A DNA stretch of 41,437 nucleotides from Candidatus Thiodiazotropha sp. (GTDB lineage Bacteria; Pseudomonadota; Gammaproteobacteria; Chromatiales; Chromatiaceae). The stretch lies in contig JAIVEQ010000038.1 in NCBI GenBank assembly GCA_023838465.1, positions 1 through 41,437 of the forward strand, given 5' to 3'. Positions 1-7,687 of the stretch are shown one piece after another (the stretch's first letter is position 1; every line of letters begins with the position of its first letter). Under the pieces are notes generated by a model. That model was not told where the DNA came from. It made no database searches and saw nothing but the letters and a program-made list of their open reading frames with translations. A program made the position numbers and the translations under genes.

Positions 1-43
1 TCCCAGGAGTTGATGCCCCTCTGAAAGCCACGGCTGGCACGGG

Positions 44-478
44 CTACAGCGGATTATGTCTTTTTAAGACGGAAAATCCCCAGGACCCCAAGGTCCAGTC
101 TTTTTTCTGCACCCGATGGTAGCTGCGTCCGCTGAACCACGAGTACAGCAACATACCTGCGGTGATCTTCCACGGCCGTCGTGTAGTACTGTGATATATC
201 GGGAGATAGAACGGTTTTAGCTTCACCAGATGCGGTGCATTGCGTAACAGATATTTACGCTCTCGAAGACACTCCTGCACCAGTGCAAACTGACCGGTCT
301 CGAGATAACGCAGGCCTCCATGGATGAGCTTGGACGATTTACTCGAGGTGGCGCACGCCGCAGACGCACACTGTTCCAGCAGCAACACGCGATAGCCGTG
401 CGCTGCCGCGACCTGTGCTACGCCAGCACCGTGTATGCCTGCACCGATGACGATTATGTCCCATTCTTGTTCAGTCAT
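44..478 (-). CDS. glpD: Truncated FAD-dependent glycerol-3-phosphate dehydrogenase (GlpD family), N-terminal fragment
   Basis: Full-length GlpD oxidises glycerol-3-phosphate to dihydroxyacetone phosphate at the membrane and feeds electrons to quinone. This reading frame holds only the FAD-binding N-terminus. A dinucleotide motif GAGIHGAGVAQ lies near residue 12, followed by SSKLIHGGLRYLETGQF, typical of the family. After about residue 125 (RVQKKDW) the similarity fades and a TAG stop at 44-46 ends the protein at 144 residues, against roughly 500 for the family. The other two frames of the last 110 bases do not clearly resume the family sequence. The ATG at 476-478 overlaps the stop of the upstream phosphodiesterase gene (ATGACTGA), which fixes the start and suggests translational coupling. 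Likely a broken gene or rearrangement junction; a sequencing error is possible, because the window ends 43 bases later. Confidence 0.6.
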   Translation of the reverse strand: MTEQEWDIIVIGAGIHGAGVAQVAAAHGYRVLLLEQCASAACATSSKSSKLIHGGLRYLETGQFALVQECLRERKYLLRNAPHLVKLKPFYLPIYHSTTRRPWKITAGMLLYSWFSGRSYHRVQKKDWTLGSWGFSVLKRHNPL

Positions 479-1247
479 TGTTATTAAAGTTATCAGTTGT
501 GTGGATGCATGCACGCTGACGCAACACATCATGCGCTAACAGCTCGGCGATATGATCGGTCGCGATATAGGAAACACCTCGCGCACCCCAGTCGAGCGCG
601 AGCTGTGCGTGTTCGACGCCATATAACATCCACTGCCAGTCACCTGGCCAGGGTTCTGGCATATCGATCTTGCGCTGGTTACATATGAGGTAGTTCGGAC
701 GCAGATCTACTGCATGTTCATGTTGCGTACTGTCGTAGCGATGCAGCACCCAGCCGGTACGCAACCGACTGTGTTGCTTCGCATATCTGATCGCTGCAGC
801 GCTGAACGATATGATGACACACTGCGTTGCGTACGCACTGACTTCAGCGAGCAATCTCTGCATCACCCTGTCAACGTTAAAGTGATTGAGACTCTCTTCC
901 TTGATCTCAACATACGCTGTGAGCGCTGGATGCGCACGGATGAAGTCGAGCATCTGCCGTAGTGAAGGTACAGGTTCCGACGCATGACGTTTGCCAAACC
1001 TTGCAGCTTCGTTCGCACTCACCTGCATACATTCAGCGAGCGTGGTGTCGAACACGCTACGATCGACACCGCAGGTGCGCAGCAGCCTGTCATCATGCAT
1101 CACCACGAAATTTCCATCACGACACATCTGCACATCGAACTCGATACAGCAGGCATCAGCAGCGACAGCAGCATGCATGCTGATCAATGTATTTTCAGGG
1201 TATGCCGCAGAGTATCCACGGTGTGCGACCAAGCGAGGAATTTTCAT
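471..1247 (-). CDS. Glycerophosphodiester phosphodiesterase (UgpQ-like, cytoplasmic)
   Basis: The 258-residue protein matches the GDPD family, which hydrolyses glycerophosphodiesters to glycerol-3-phosphate plus an alcohol. The N-terminal LVAHRGYSAAYPENT motif carries the catalytic HRG and PEN elements. EFDVQMCRDGNFVVMHDD supplies the metal-binding E/D and the second catalytic His, and YVEIKEE gives the third acidic ligand. There is no signal peptide, so it should act in the cytoplasm like UgpQ. The start is the ATG at 1245-1247, which overlaps the glycerol kinase stop by four bases (ATGA); the frame is open further upstream but that extension overlaps the kinase and lacks family sequence. 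Its product feeds the neighbouring GlpD directly, so the operon converts glycerol and deacylated lipid head groups to triose phosphate, unless the damaged glpD has ended this use. Confidence 0.85.
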   Translation of the reverse strand: MKIPRLVAHRGYSAAYPENTLISMHAAVAADACCIEFDVQMCRDGNFVVMHDDRLLRTCGVDRSVFDTTLAECMQVSANEAARFGKRHASEPVPSLRQMLDFIRAHPALTAYVEIKEESLNHFNVDRVMQRLLAEVSAYATQCVIISFSAAAIRYAKQHSRLRTGWVLHRYDSTQHEHAVDLRPNYLICNQRKIDMPEPWPGDWQWMLYGVEHAQLALDWGARGVSYIATDHIAELLAHDVLRQRACIHTTDNFNNND

Positions 1248-2653
1248 GCGTGAGCCAGACACCGTTCGAGATAATCGAGGAAACGCAGGTAACGTTGCTG
1301 CAGCGCAGCATCCGCTTGAGGCCGGAACAGCGTTATCTCGGCATGTTGTTGCCAGCCGTGAGGACACCCCGCTGCCAGCCATGCTGCACCGCGCGCGGTG
1401 GCTTCGCTGTCATCACTGCGTGTCACGCATAAACCACTAAGATCGGCAAGGCGCTGACACAGGCCATCAAGCTTCGATAGGCCACCACTGACGCGTAACA
1501 ACGATAGCGCTGATTCACTTTGCATAAGTACAAGATTCGACTGCACCATGAACAATATACTTTCGATGACACCGACGACATACGCACCATCATCGCTCAC
1601 CGCATTGGTGCCTTCATCGATGAAGTGCGGATCGATGTCCGTTCGCCACCACGGTGATCCCAGACCACCTACACTGTTGAAAAATAACGCAGGTGTTTTT
1701 ATGTTCTTCAACCACGCTGGCAGTTGTTGTTCGATCTCTGCGATGCCAAAACGCTCTGCCAGCCAGACGAGTGCCGATCCTGCGCCGTTGATGGTTGCCT
1801 CGCGTACATAACTCACCTCATACGCACTGGACACGGCGATACCTGTGAGCTGCTGTTGTGATACGCGGTAGTCACGCATGTGTCGCAATACAAATGCTCC
1901 CGTACCGAGATTGACCAGCGCAACGTCGGTCTGGGTAGCGGTCATGCCGCACAACGCCGCATTCTGATCGCCGGTGACAGTTGTCACCGCGATTCCGTGC
2001 TGTTCAAGATTGCCATAAGCGTAACGTACTGGCACACACAGCGGTAGCTGCTTCGACGACACTCCGAATTTTGCGCATAAGGCATCTGACCAATGCAGTT
2101 GGTTGAGATCGAACAGCTGTGTGCGTTGTGCATTACAATGATCAACCACATAAGGTTTCGTTTCGAGTACATGGTAGAGCAGATAGCTCACCAGCGGTGA
2201 CAACCGGAGATGCGCATCCGCACCCGAGACATGTTGCTGCAACCAGCGCAGCTTGCTGGCACCATAATGCGGCGACAGCGGTAACCCCGAGATCTGCTGG
2301 ATCATCTGCTGCTGCGGTCGCAGTGCATCGACAAAATCGCTACCACGTACATCCTGCCAGCTGAGCACTGTCGAGCATGCTTCACCCGCACTGTTCCAGG
2401 CGAGTATGGTAGATCGTTGAGTAGCGATACCGCAGGCTTTTATCTGTAAATCTGCGTCGATATCAGCGACCACCTCAGCCACCACTTGTCGCACCGAAGC
2501 GAGTATCTCGGTGGCATCCTGTTCGACACGTTGAGCATTGATTCTTTGTAGCGTGATGTCACACACTGCACCGCTGAGCACATCACCGGATTTATCAAAC
2601 AGGATCGCACGGCTGGCGTGCGTACCCTGATCGATCGCCAGATAGCAGTCCAT
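1244..2653 (-). CDS. glpK: Glycerol kinase, FGGY carbohydrate kinase family
   Basis: This 469-residue cytoplasmic kinase would phosphorylate glycerol with ATP to glycerol-3-phosphate. The N-terminus has the FGGY phosphate-1 loop YLAIDQGTHASRAILFD. The middle has GDQNAALCG and LGTGAFVLRH, matching the GDQQAALFG and YGTG motifs of GlpK. The C-terminal half has GGLGSPWWRTD and the adenosine motif LLRVSGGLSKLDG followed by ATARGAAWLA. It is slightly shorter than E. coli GlpK (502), so another sugar or polyol substrate cannot be excluded. The GDPD and GlpD neighbours support glycerol. The ATG at 2651-2653 is chosen because sequence further upstream belongs to an insertion-sequence end. No good ribosome-binding site or native promoter is visible there, so the IS may have displaced the original control region. 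Confidence 0.8.
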   Translation of the reverse strand: MDCYLAIDQGTHASRAILFDKSGDVLSGAVCDITLQRINAQRVEQDATEILASVRQVVAEVVADIDADLQIKACGIATQRSTILAWNSAGEACSTVLSWQDVRGSDFVDALRPQQQMIQQISGLPLSPHYGASKLRWLQQHVSGADAHLRLSPLVSYLLYHVLETKPYVVDHCNAQRTQLFDLNQLHWSDALCAKFGVSSKQLPLCVPVRYAYGNLEQHGIAVTTVTGDQNAALCGMTATQTDVALVNLGTGAFVLRHMRDYRVSQQQLTGIAVSSAYEVSYVREATINGAGSALVWLAERFGIAEIEQQLPAWLKNIKTPALFFNSVGGLGSPWWRTDIDPHFIDEGTNAVSDDGAYVVGVIESILFMVQSNLVLMQSESALSLLRVSGGLSKLDGLCQRLADLSGLCVTRSDDSEATARGAAWLAAGCPHGWQQHAEITLFRPQADAALQQRYLRFLDYLERCLAHA

Positions 2654-2673
2654 GTGGGTTGACTGTGTAGTGG

Positions 2674-2770
2674 TCAAGTCTTTCCAGACACTTTGCTAAG
2701 CTCATTTTTGTAATCCATCCTTGTATTGTAGCCCAGTGTTGAATGCAATTGAGACTCTCTCCCATGCCGG
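2674..2770 (-). mobile_element. Remnant of an IS3-family transposase (orfB C-terminus)
   Basis: On the minus strand a short frame reads QLHSTLGYNTRMDYKNELSK and stops at TGA 2674-2676. The H-S-T-L-G-Y stretch followed by a (P/R)MDY segment is the usual C-terminal end of IS3-family integrase-type transposases. Upstream of it the frame is not recognisable, so only about 25-30 codons survive. The bases between the stop and the glpK start (about 2654-2673) probably include the IS terminal repeat, but no partner repeat was found. This is a relic, not an active element. Confidence 0.6.
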
Positions 2771-2920
2771 ATCGTGACTCCTTTTATCATGAGTCCGTTT
2801 TAAGGGAGTCAGGGTATGCTCTGTGATTTTTCAGTTGGATGTTCTGGGAAGGTCTCAAACGTATGAGGTTCTTTAAATAGTTGCAAGCAGACCGATATAT
2901 TTTACTTAGGTAAGGTTGCT

Positions 2921-3135
2921 ATGACGATACAAAATGGTGGGGCCGAAGAGCAACGCATTGCACAAGTCATTAAGGATGCATAAAGGCTGCACTTGAAGGA
3001 TATGAATATGCAGCGATGAGTGGTTTGTGCCACGAAGGTGCCTGGGAGGCTACAATTAGTGCCATAGCGATGTTGGATGTTGAAACAATTTTACATGAGA
3101 AACTTAAGGTGGACAGCTCATACCCCGCCGCATGA
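2921..3135 (+). pseudogene. Frameshifted small gene of unknown function
   Basis: An ATG at 2921 opens a 20-codon frame (starting MTIQNGGAEEQRIAQVIKDA) that stops at TAA 2981-2983. A second frame opens at about 2974 and runs to TGA 3133-3135, containing KAALEGYEYAAMSGLCHEG and AWEATISAIAMLDVE. A single base gain (or two-base loss) near 2978-2984 joins them into a ~71-residue acidic helical protein, which strongly suggests a frameshifted gene. The function is not recognised; the SGLCHEGAWE segment looks like a conserved motif of a short proteobacterial family, but I cannot name it. It lies between the IS relic and the Hsp20 gene, in a region that appears to be decaying. Confidence 0.45.
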
Positions 3136-3161
3136 AGCTGAATTACCTTATCGGGATAACA

Positions 3162-3716
3162 TCATCTAATCAATTTTGGCACCACCATCGTCAACAAGCC
3201 ATTCCGGAATTGGCCGCTAACGCGGTTGCTGTCCACTGCTTCGGGAAGTGTGAAGACTTGTTGCAGGTTACCGAAGAAGGTCTGCCACTGGCCTGGATTC
3301 GTCTGATCTTCTTTAGTTTGGACAGAAATAGTTAGCACCTGGCCGTCCACCCGCATATCAATGTCATTCGAAGTTACACCTGGCAATCGCATCTGCACCA
3401 AGTAATGATCTCCCCTATCCTGTAGATGGGATGCGGTGCCTCTGAAATTGCCCCCCCATGAGGGGGTAGCGCCGAAGTACTTGGGACCGTGGAAAGCGTA
3501 GAATTGTAATTGCCGATAGAGGTGTTCCTGTAACAAGTTCAGGTTTCTGATCAGGTCAGCAGGGCTGGGACCATAATATGGATGATAGAGGGGGTATGCG
3601 TGCCACTGCTGATAAGGGGCTGGGGGTGCCTGAGCTGTTACCAGTCCACTAACCAGCAGCAATGCCATACCAACAAAAAAAGTACGTATCAATGGTTTTC
3701 GGTTTGTTTTCATCAT
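3162..3716 (-). CDS. Exported Hsp20/alpha-crystallin-type small heat shock protein
   Basis: The 184-residue protein starts with a clear Sec signal peptide: basic MMKTNRKPLIRTF, then a hydrophobic FVGMALLLVSGLVT segment and a cleavage region TAQA. Next comes a Tyr/Pro/His-rich stretch (HAYPLYHPYYGPSP) and a C-terminal alpha-crystallin-like domain: GDHYLVQMRLPGV, DIDMRVDGQVLTISVQT, LPEAVDSNRVSGQFRNGLL, MVVPK. Most Hsp20 proteins are cytoplasmic, so this one would act as a holdase in the periplasm (inference). The start is chosen at 3716, where GAG lies six bases upstream; the frame also opens at an upstream TTG (3737). It follows the slipin stop by 24 bases and is the last gene of the nfeD-slipin-hsp20 operon, which suggests a shared role in membrane or envelope protein quality control. 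Confidence 0.8.
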   Translation of the reverse strand: MMKTNRKPLIRTFFVGMALLLVSGLVTAQAPPAPYQQWHAYPLYHPYYGPSPADLIRNLNLLQEHLYRQLQFYAFHGPKYFGATPSWGGNFRGTASHLQDRGDHYLVQMRLPGVTSNDIDMRVDGQVLTISVQTKEDQTNPGQWQTFFGNLQQVFTLPEAVDSNRVSGQFRNGLLTMVVPKLIR

Positions 3717-3740
3717 GATCATCTCAACTATATCCAAACA

Positions 3741-4505
3741 TTATCCTGATTGCGGTTTATCCGTACGCTTCAACAGTGGCTCAATTAGATCCATCGGTAG
3801 TGGAAACACCAAGGTATGGCTTTTATCGCCCGCTATTTCTGTCAAGGTCTCCAGGTATCTCAACTGAATGGCCTGTGGTTGTTTAGCTAGAATGGTAGCA
3901 GCTTCCACCAGCTTTTGTGCTGCCTGTTGCTCACCTTCTGCATGGATCACCTTGGCGCGCCTGGCACGTTCTGCCTCTGCCTGTCGGGCAATGGCACGGA
4001 TCATACTGTCATCAAGGTCAACATGTTTTATCTCGACATTTGATACTTTGATGCCCCAGGTATCGGTCTGCTGGTCGAGTATCTTTCTGACATCACCGTT
4101 TAACCGCTCACGCTCAGCCAACATCTCATCAAGCTCATGTTGTCCCAATACGGAACGCAGTGTGGTTTGAGCCAATTGACTGGTAGCAACCATGTAATCC
4201 TCAACCTGAATAATGGCCCTCTCCGGATCCAATACCCGGAAGTAAACCACTGCATTGACCTTTACCGAGACATTGTCGCGTGAGATCACATCCTGTGAGG
4301 GAACATCGAGGACAATGGTACGCAAATCAACTCGGACGAATTGTTGTATGATTGGAATAATTATAATCAGACCAGGGCCTTTGACCCGCCAGAATCGGCC
4401 CAACATAAAAACCACACCACGCTCATATTCACGTAAAATCTTTAGTGCTGATGCGAGAAATGTAATGATGAAAAATAAGATTACGGCATAGAGATAGAGT
4501 GTCAC
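3741..4505 (-). CDS. Slipin / stomatin-like SPFH-domain membrane protein
   Basis: This 254-residue protein has one N-terminal membrane segment ([19 protein letters not shown]) followed by an SPFH/band-7 domain with typical stomatin features: [54 protein letters not shown] helical region rich in Ala, Glu and Arg follows ([19 protein letters not shown]), and then a C-terminal segment ending in [16 protein letters not shown] proteins oligomerise on membranes and pair with NfeD-type proteases. The GTG start at 4503-4505 overlaps the stop of the nfeD 3' part (GTGA), the usual coupled arrangement of nfeD and slipin. Because nfeD is interrupted by an insertion upstream, its translation may no longer depend on ribosomes finishing nfeD. 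Confidence 0.9.
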   Translation of the reverse strand: MTLYLYAVILFFIITFLASALKILREYERGVVFMLGRFWRVKGPGLIIIIPIIQQFVRVDLRTIVLDVPSQDVISRDNVSVKVNAVVYFRVLDPERAIIQVEDYMVATSQLAQTTLRSVLGQHELDEMLAERERLNGDVRKILDQQTDTWGIKVSNVEIKHVDLDDSMIRAIARQAEAERARRAKVIHAEGEQQAAQKLVEAATILAKQPQAIQLRYLETLTEIAGDKSHTLVFPLPMDLIEPLLKRTDKPQSG

Positions 4506-4750
4506 AATAATGTCTCCTTATCGGTTGGCGTCACTTCCAATACCAATCCTTCTCTGCCGGTAATCTGTACCGGCTGATCCTTGCGTAACGGCTGCTTTGA
4601 GTGTGCTCGCCATACTTCGCCATGCACCCTTACGGCACCGTCACCGCTAAAATCTTCCACCACATGGCCGTCACAACTGAGTAACTCCTCTCGACCACTC
4701 ACCACGGGTCGATGACGGGATTTGAGGGCCATACCGATAGTGAAAATCAA
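4502..4750 (-). pseudogene. Detached 3' part of nfeD: C-terminal OB-fold domain
   Basis: The frame encodes FTIGMALKSRHRPVVSG and then an OB-fold-like domain (EELLSCDGHVVEDFSGDG, VRVHGEVWRAHS, GREGLVLEVTP), the normal C-terminus of NfeD membrane proteins. Its expected upstream continuation, the last membrane helix and protease domain, lies beyond a ~280-bp non-coding insertion at about 4755-5037. Removing that insertion joins the two parts in frame across the last helix (ASAF | ILIFTIG). A TTG at 4748-4750 could start an 82-residue product, but without the membrane helices or protease this would be only an OB domain. Either a disrupted gene or, if the insert is removed from RNA, an exon. Confidence 0.7.
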
Positions 4751-4754
4751 AATA

Positions 4755-5037
4755 CAAGTGAGTCTTCGATCTCGTGATGTCTTTTAGGCGTCCCAGGCCT
4801 AAAAGACACTCGATCTTTGACAACCTATTAGTGCCCCGGACGGTCCTGGTCACTGACACTACGTGATCACATCGCAAGCTCGTGACCACTCCGCCGTCAG
4901 TTCCCAAATGACTGGACGCCGTGTTCGGATGCTCGCTTTGCATCCCCTCTGGCGCAAGGCACGACGGGTCTACAGTCTCGCCTCACGCCTACCGGGGACT
5001 AACCGCCTCGGCTTTCAGCCTTCCTTGGCGCTCAGCG
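4755..5037 (-). ncRNA. Structured non-coding insertion in nfeD (HEARO/omegaRNA-like or intron-like; identity open)
   Basis: The insert interrupts nfeD between two parts that rejoin in frame if about 283 bases are removed. It has no credible ORF but many paired segments. Arms 4779-4789 and 4797-4807 form a perfect 11-bp hairpin (GTCTTTTAGGC with its complement). 4951-4960 pairs with 4980-4989 over 10 bp with two G-T wobbles. 4847-4853 pairs with 4882-4888 (TGGTCAC). 4927-4931 pairs with 4941-4945. Read on the minus strand, the segment starting GGCGGTTAGTCCCCGG is reminiscent of HEARO RNAs, the guide RNAs of IscB/IsrB-type elements, and the terminal hairpin would suit an IS200/IS605-type end. 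That resemblance is from memory and unverified. The 5' flank ends in T and the insert can be drawn ending in G, as group I introns do, but I found no matching guide helix. Confidence 0.45.
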
Positions 5038-6149
5038 AATGCACTGGCTACGGCAACTGTCAGAATAAGCGGTAACGAGATTCCAAAACCGGCTTGGTCG
5101 GTGTCTACAAGGATCAATGAGCCGATAACAAATGCAATTACCCCGCCTATACCCAGGGTGCCAAAACTGGGAACAAATGCCTCTGCAATCATCAATGAAA
5201 GTCCAAGTAGTATCAGCGCAATGCCCGCATAATTTATGGGTAGTACATGAAAAGCATAGAGGGCTAAAAATAGGGAAATAGCCCCTACAGTTCCGGGCAC
5301 AATTGCACCGGGGTTGGCAAATTCATAGATCACACCATAAATTCCGACCAACATAAGAATATAGGCCAGATTAGGATTGCTGATAATGGAGAGTAACTGA
5401 CTCTGCCAATCGGGCATTAGCATTTCCAACCGCAGCTCTTTTGTGTCCAGAATTTTTGTACCCAATGGCAGTTCAACCTGATGACCGTCTAACTTGGTAA
5501 GCAGTGACATAAGATCTGTGGCAATAAAATCAATGACCCCTTTTTCCAGCGCCGCTTCAGCCGAGAGGCTCGCTGCCTCACGCACCGCCTGTTCAGCCCA
5601 GTCTGCATTACGCCCCCGTAACCCAGCCAGACTACGAATGTAAGCGGAGGCATCATTGATGACTTTTCGCTCTTTTGCATCGCTGGGCGGAGGTTGGTGA
5701 CTACCCTCCTCCCCCTCAGAGTCACTGTCACGTATTGGTTTAGGCACGCCTCCCAATGTAACGGGAGTTGCGGCACCTAAATTGGTGGCAGGCGCCATTA
5801 CAGCAATATGACTGGCGTAAATTATATAGGTCCCAGCGCTCGCGGCTCGGGCGCCACCAGGGGCAACATAGCCGATGACCGCAACCTGGGAGGCAATGAT
5901 GCGTTTGATAATGGCACGCATTGAGGTATCGAGTCCGCCTGGTGTATCCATGCGGAGCACGACAAGCTCGACAGATTGTGACTCAGCTTTTTGAAGTGCA
6001 CGTTCGATATAGTCAGCCGTCGCTGGTCCGATTGCACCGGATATCTCTAGAACGAATCCCTTGCGACCGTTTTCCTCGGCATGAAGCTGACTCATACCAC
6101 CTAACAGTAGGCTCAAGGAGAATAGAAGTGATAAGAACGATTTAATCAC
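4989..6149 (-). CDS. NfeD family membrane serine protease, truncated by an insertion
   Basis: The protein starts with a signal peptide (FLSLLFSLSLLLGGMSQLHAE), followed by a ClpP-like serine protease domain: VVLRMDTPGGLDTSMR, the catalytic Ser in ARAASAGTYI at about residue 104, and the later NDASAYIRSLAGLRGRNADW. A C-terminal block of membrane helices follows (about residues 255-370: LAYILMLVGIYGVIYEFANP onwards). Family members cleave hydrophobic C-termini of membrane proteins such as stomatins. The frame should continue into an OB-fold but after VAVASAF (about residue 371) it reads 15 foreign codons into an inserted sequence and stops at 4989-4991. The protease and membrane core are therefore intact and only the OB domain is lost. 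The start is GTG at 6147-6149, preceded by GGGGTG. It is first of the operon with slipin and hsp20. Confidence 0.85.
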   Translation of the reverse strand: MIKSFLSLLFSLSLLLGGMSQLHAEENGRKGFVLEISGAIGPATADYIERALQKAESQSVELVVLRMDTPGGLDTSMRAIIKRIIASQVAVIGYVAPGGARAASAGTYIIYASHIAVMAPATNLGAATPVTLGGVPKPIRDSDSEGEEGSHQPPPSDAKERKVINDASAYIRSLAGLRGRNADWAEQAVREAASLSAEAALEKGVIDFIATDLMSLLTKLDGHQVELPLGTKILDTKELRLEMLMPDWQSQLLSIISNPNLAYILMLVGIYGVIYEFANPGAIVPGTVGAISLFLALYAFHVLPINYAGIALILLGLSLMIAEAFVPSFGTLGIGGVIAFVIGSLILVDTDQAGFGISLPLILTVAVASAFAERQGRLKAEAVSPR

Positions 6150-6589
6150 TGATCACCCCACTATATTACTTACTTTCATTTTAGTCTCTCAGTGGATCGG
6201 TGTTGAATATTTTGGATATCAGGGATTTATTGATAGCAACCACATGCGGCTATATTTATTATTTAATTACAGATGCTTATATAATTTTATTGATGTTTTA
6301 TATGAAGAATGATAGTGACTCGAATTACTGATCTGATCAAAAATACCCACCACATCGATTGTTCAATGTGTTAACGGAAACCACCAATCCGCACCGAGAC
6401 CGGATTCAGTGATTAGGCGGATCGTTCGGATCCAAGCCATTCAGCATATTTGGACGTCTTAAAATCGAAGCTCATTACACCAGAGCACAAATATTATATT
6501 GCTGTGTCAATGATTACTCGCAATCAAGTGAGTGGTTAATACACGCTTAAAATTCAATGATCAGAAATTAACTTAACCATCACTCTTCA
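6150..6589. other. AT-rich intergenic region between divergent nfeD and pstS
   Basis: About 440 bases separate the nfeD start from the Pho box. No convincing ORF or RNA gene was seen. One short inverted repeat (AATCCG near 6386 with CGGATT near 6401) and a GGATC pair near 6419-6434 are visible. The nfeD promoter should lie in the first ~100 bases but no strong consensus stands out. Confidence 0.4.
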
Positions 6590-6607
6590 CTGTCATACTC
6601 CTGTAAC
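6590..6607 (+). promoter_or_regulatory. Pho box (PhoB-binding site) upstream of pstS
   Basis: The sequence CTGTCATACTCCTGTAAC has two 7-base direct repeats (CTGTCAT, CTGTAAC) separated by four bases, as in PhoB sites. It differs from the enterobacterial consensus mainly in the A/T spacer. It lies on the coding strand about 180 bases before the pstS start, so phosphate-starvation activation by PhoB and a leader of roughly 150 bases are inferred. An AT-rich segment around 6612-6632 could hold the -10 element. Confidence 0.75.
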
Positions 6608-6785
6608 AATAAAAGAATAAAGTTGTAAATAATCCGAAATATTCATCTTGATCAACTTACTGCATAACCACACATAGGGAAGTATCGATGTGAATATTGT
6701 TTTTGATAAAAACAGATAGAAGTACTCGCCGATCTTAAGTATTTCAAGCGAGTTGATTAAAAGTAAAATCATTTGAGGATGATCC

Positions 6786-7667
6786 ATGAAGAGAAAATTG
6801 TTTAGTGCCATCCCATTGGCAACCACTACCCTGTTACTTGCTATAACAGCACAAGCGGCAGATCGTACCGTTATTCAGAATAAAGGCTCTGATACCCTGG
6901 TTAATGTCGCCCAGGCATGGGCAGAAGCCTATCGGGATGTCGATTCAAATATCGCAGTGGCTGTTTCCGGAGGGGGGTCTGGTACAGGCATAGCGGCTAT
7001 GATCAACGGTACCGTGGATATTGCCAATGCCAGCCGTAAAATGAAATCAAAAGAGATTAAACTGGCAAAGGAAAAAGGCCAGGACCCCATCGAGCATGTG
7101 GTTGGGTATGATGCCCTTGCTGTCTTTGTCCATAAAGATAACCCAGCAAATTCCTTATCCTATGAACAATTGAAATCGGTCTTCAGCCGGGGTGGCAAGG
7201 CTACTAAATGGTCCCATATCGGACTGAAGGTTCCGGGCTGTGGCAGCGATGAGATCGTAGTTGTCAGTCGCCAGAACAATTCTGGTACCTATGTCTATTT
7301 TAAAAAGGCCGTGCTTGGCAAGAAAGGCAAATTCCGCCAAGGAACACTCGATATGCATGGTTCAAAGGATGTCGTGGATCTTGTTGAGAAAACGCCTTGT
7401 GCAATCGGTTACAGCGGCTTGGCGTATGCCACGGACCATATCAAAATGGCCTGCATTGAAAAAGAGACAGGTGATACATGCATCAATCCCAGCGTAGAGA
7501 CTGCCAGCGACCGTAGCTACCCCATTGCTCGACCACTGTTTATGTATACCAATGGTGAACCCGCAGGAGCAATCAAAATATATCTTGACTGGGTCAAGAG
7601 TGATATTGGTCAGTGCATTCTTCTGAAGAAGGGATATGCACCGACTCAAGATGTGAACTGTAGCTAA
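6786..7667 (+). CDS. pstS: Periplasmic phosphate-binding protein PstS (first copy)
   Basis: The 293-residue protein has a Sec signal peptide (MKRKLFSAIPLATTTLLLAI, cleavage near AQA). Its phosphate-binding signatures are IQNKGSDTLVNVAQAWAEAY near the mature N-terminus, SGGGSGTGIAAM about residues 61-72, and SRQNNSGTYVYF in the second lobe. It captures phosphate in the periplasm and delivers it to PstCA. Conserved Cys residues in the C-terminal half (CAIGYSG, MACIEK, CINP, GQCIL, VNCS) could form disulfides. GAGGA six bases before the ATG decides the start. A strong hairpin separates it from the rest of the operon, which would fit higher PstS output than permease output. A second, similar PstS closes the operon. 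Confidence 0.92.
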   Translation: MKRKLFSAIPLATTTLLLAITAQAADRTVIQNKGSDTLVNVAQAWAEAYRDVDSNIAVAVSGGGSGTGIAAMINGTVDIANASRKMKSKEIKLAKEKGQDPIEHVVGYDALAVFVHKDNPANSLSYEQLKSVFSRGGKATKWSHIGLKVPGCGSDEIVVVSRQNNSGTYVYFKKAVLGKKGKFRQGTLDMHGSKDVVDLVEKTPCAIGYSGLAYATDHIKMACIEKETGDTCINPSVETASDRSYPIARPLFMYTNGEPAGAIKIYLDWVKSDIGQCILLKKGYAPTQDVNCS

Positions 7668-7687
7668 AAACTCCATTTACACACGGA

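Noticed and set aside
714..2364. Plus-strand open frames over the GDPD and glycerol kinase genes
   Set aside because: Shadows of well-supported minus-strand genes with family motifs; translations show no recognisable protein.
4755..5037. Firm call of a group I intron in nfeD
   Set aside because: The U/G border rule can be met, but I found no internal guide pairing with the 5' flank and no conserved core; kept only as an alternative.
6150..6589. RNA gene or riboswitch between nfeD and pstS
   Set aside because: Only short, weak inverted repeats are visible; nothing matches a known RNA.
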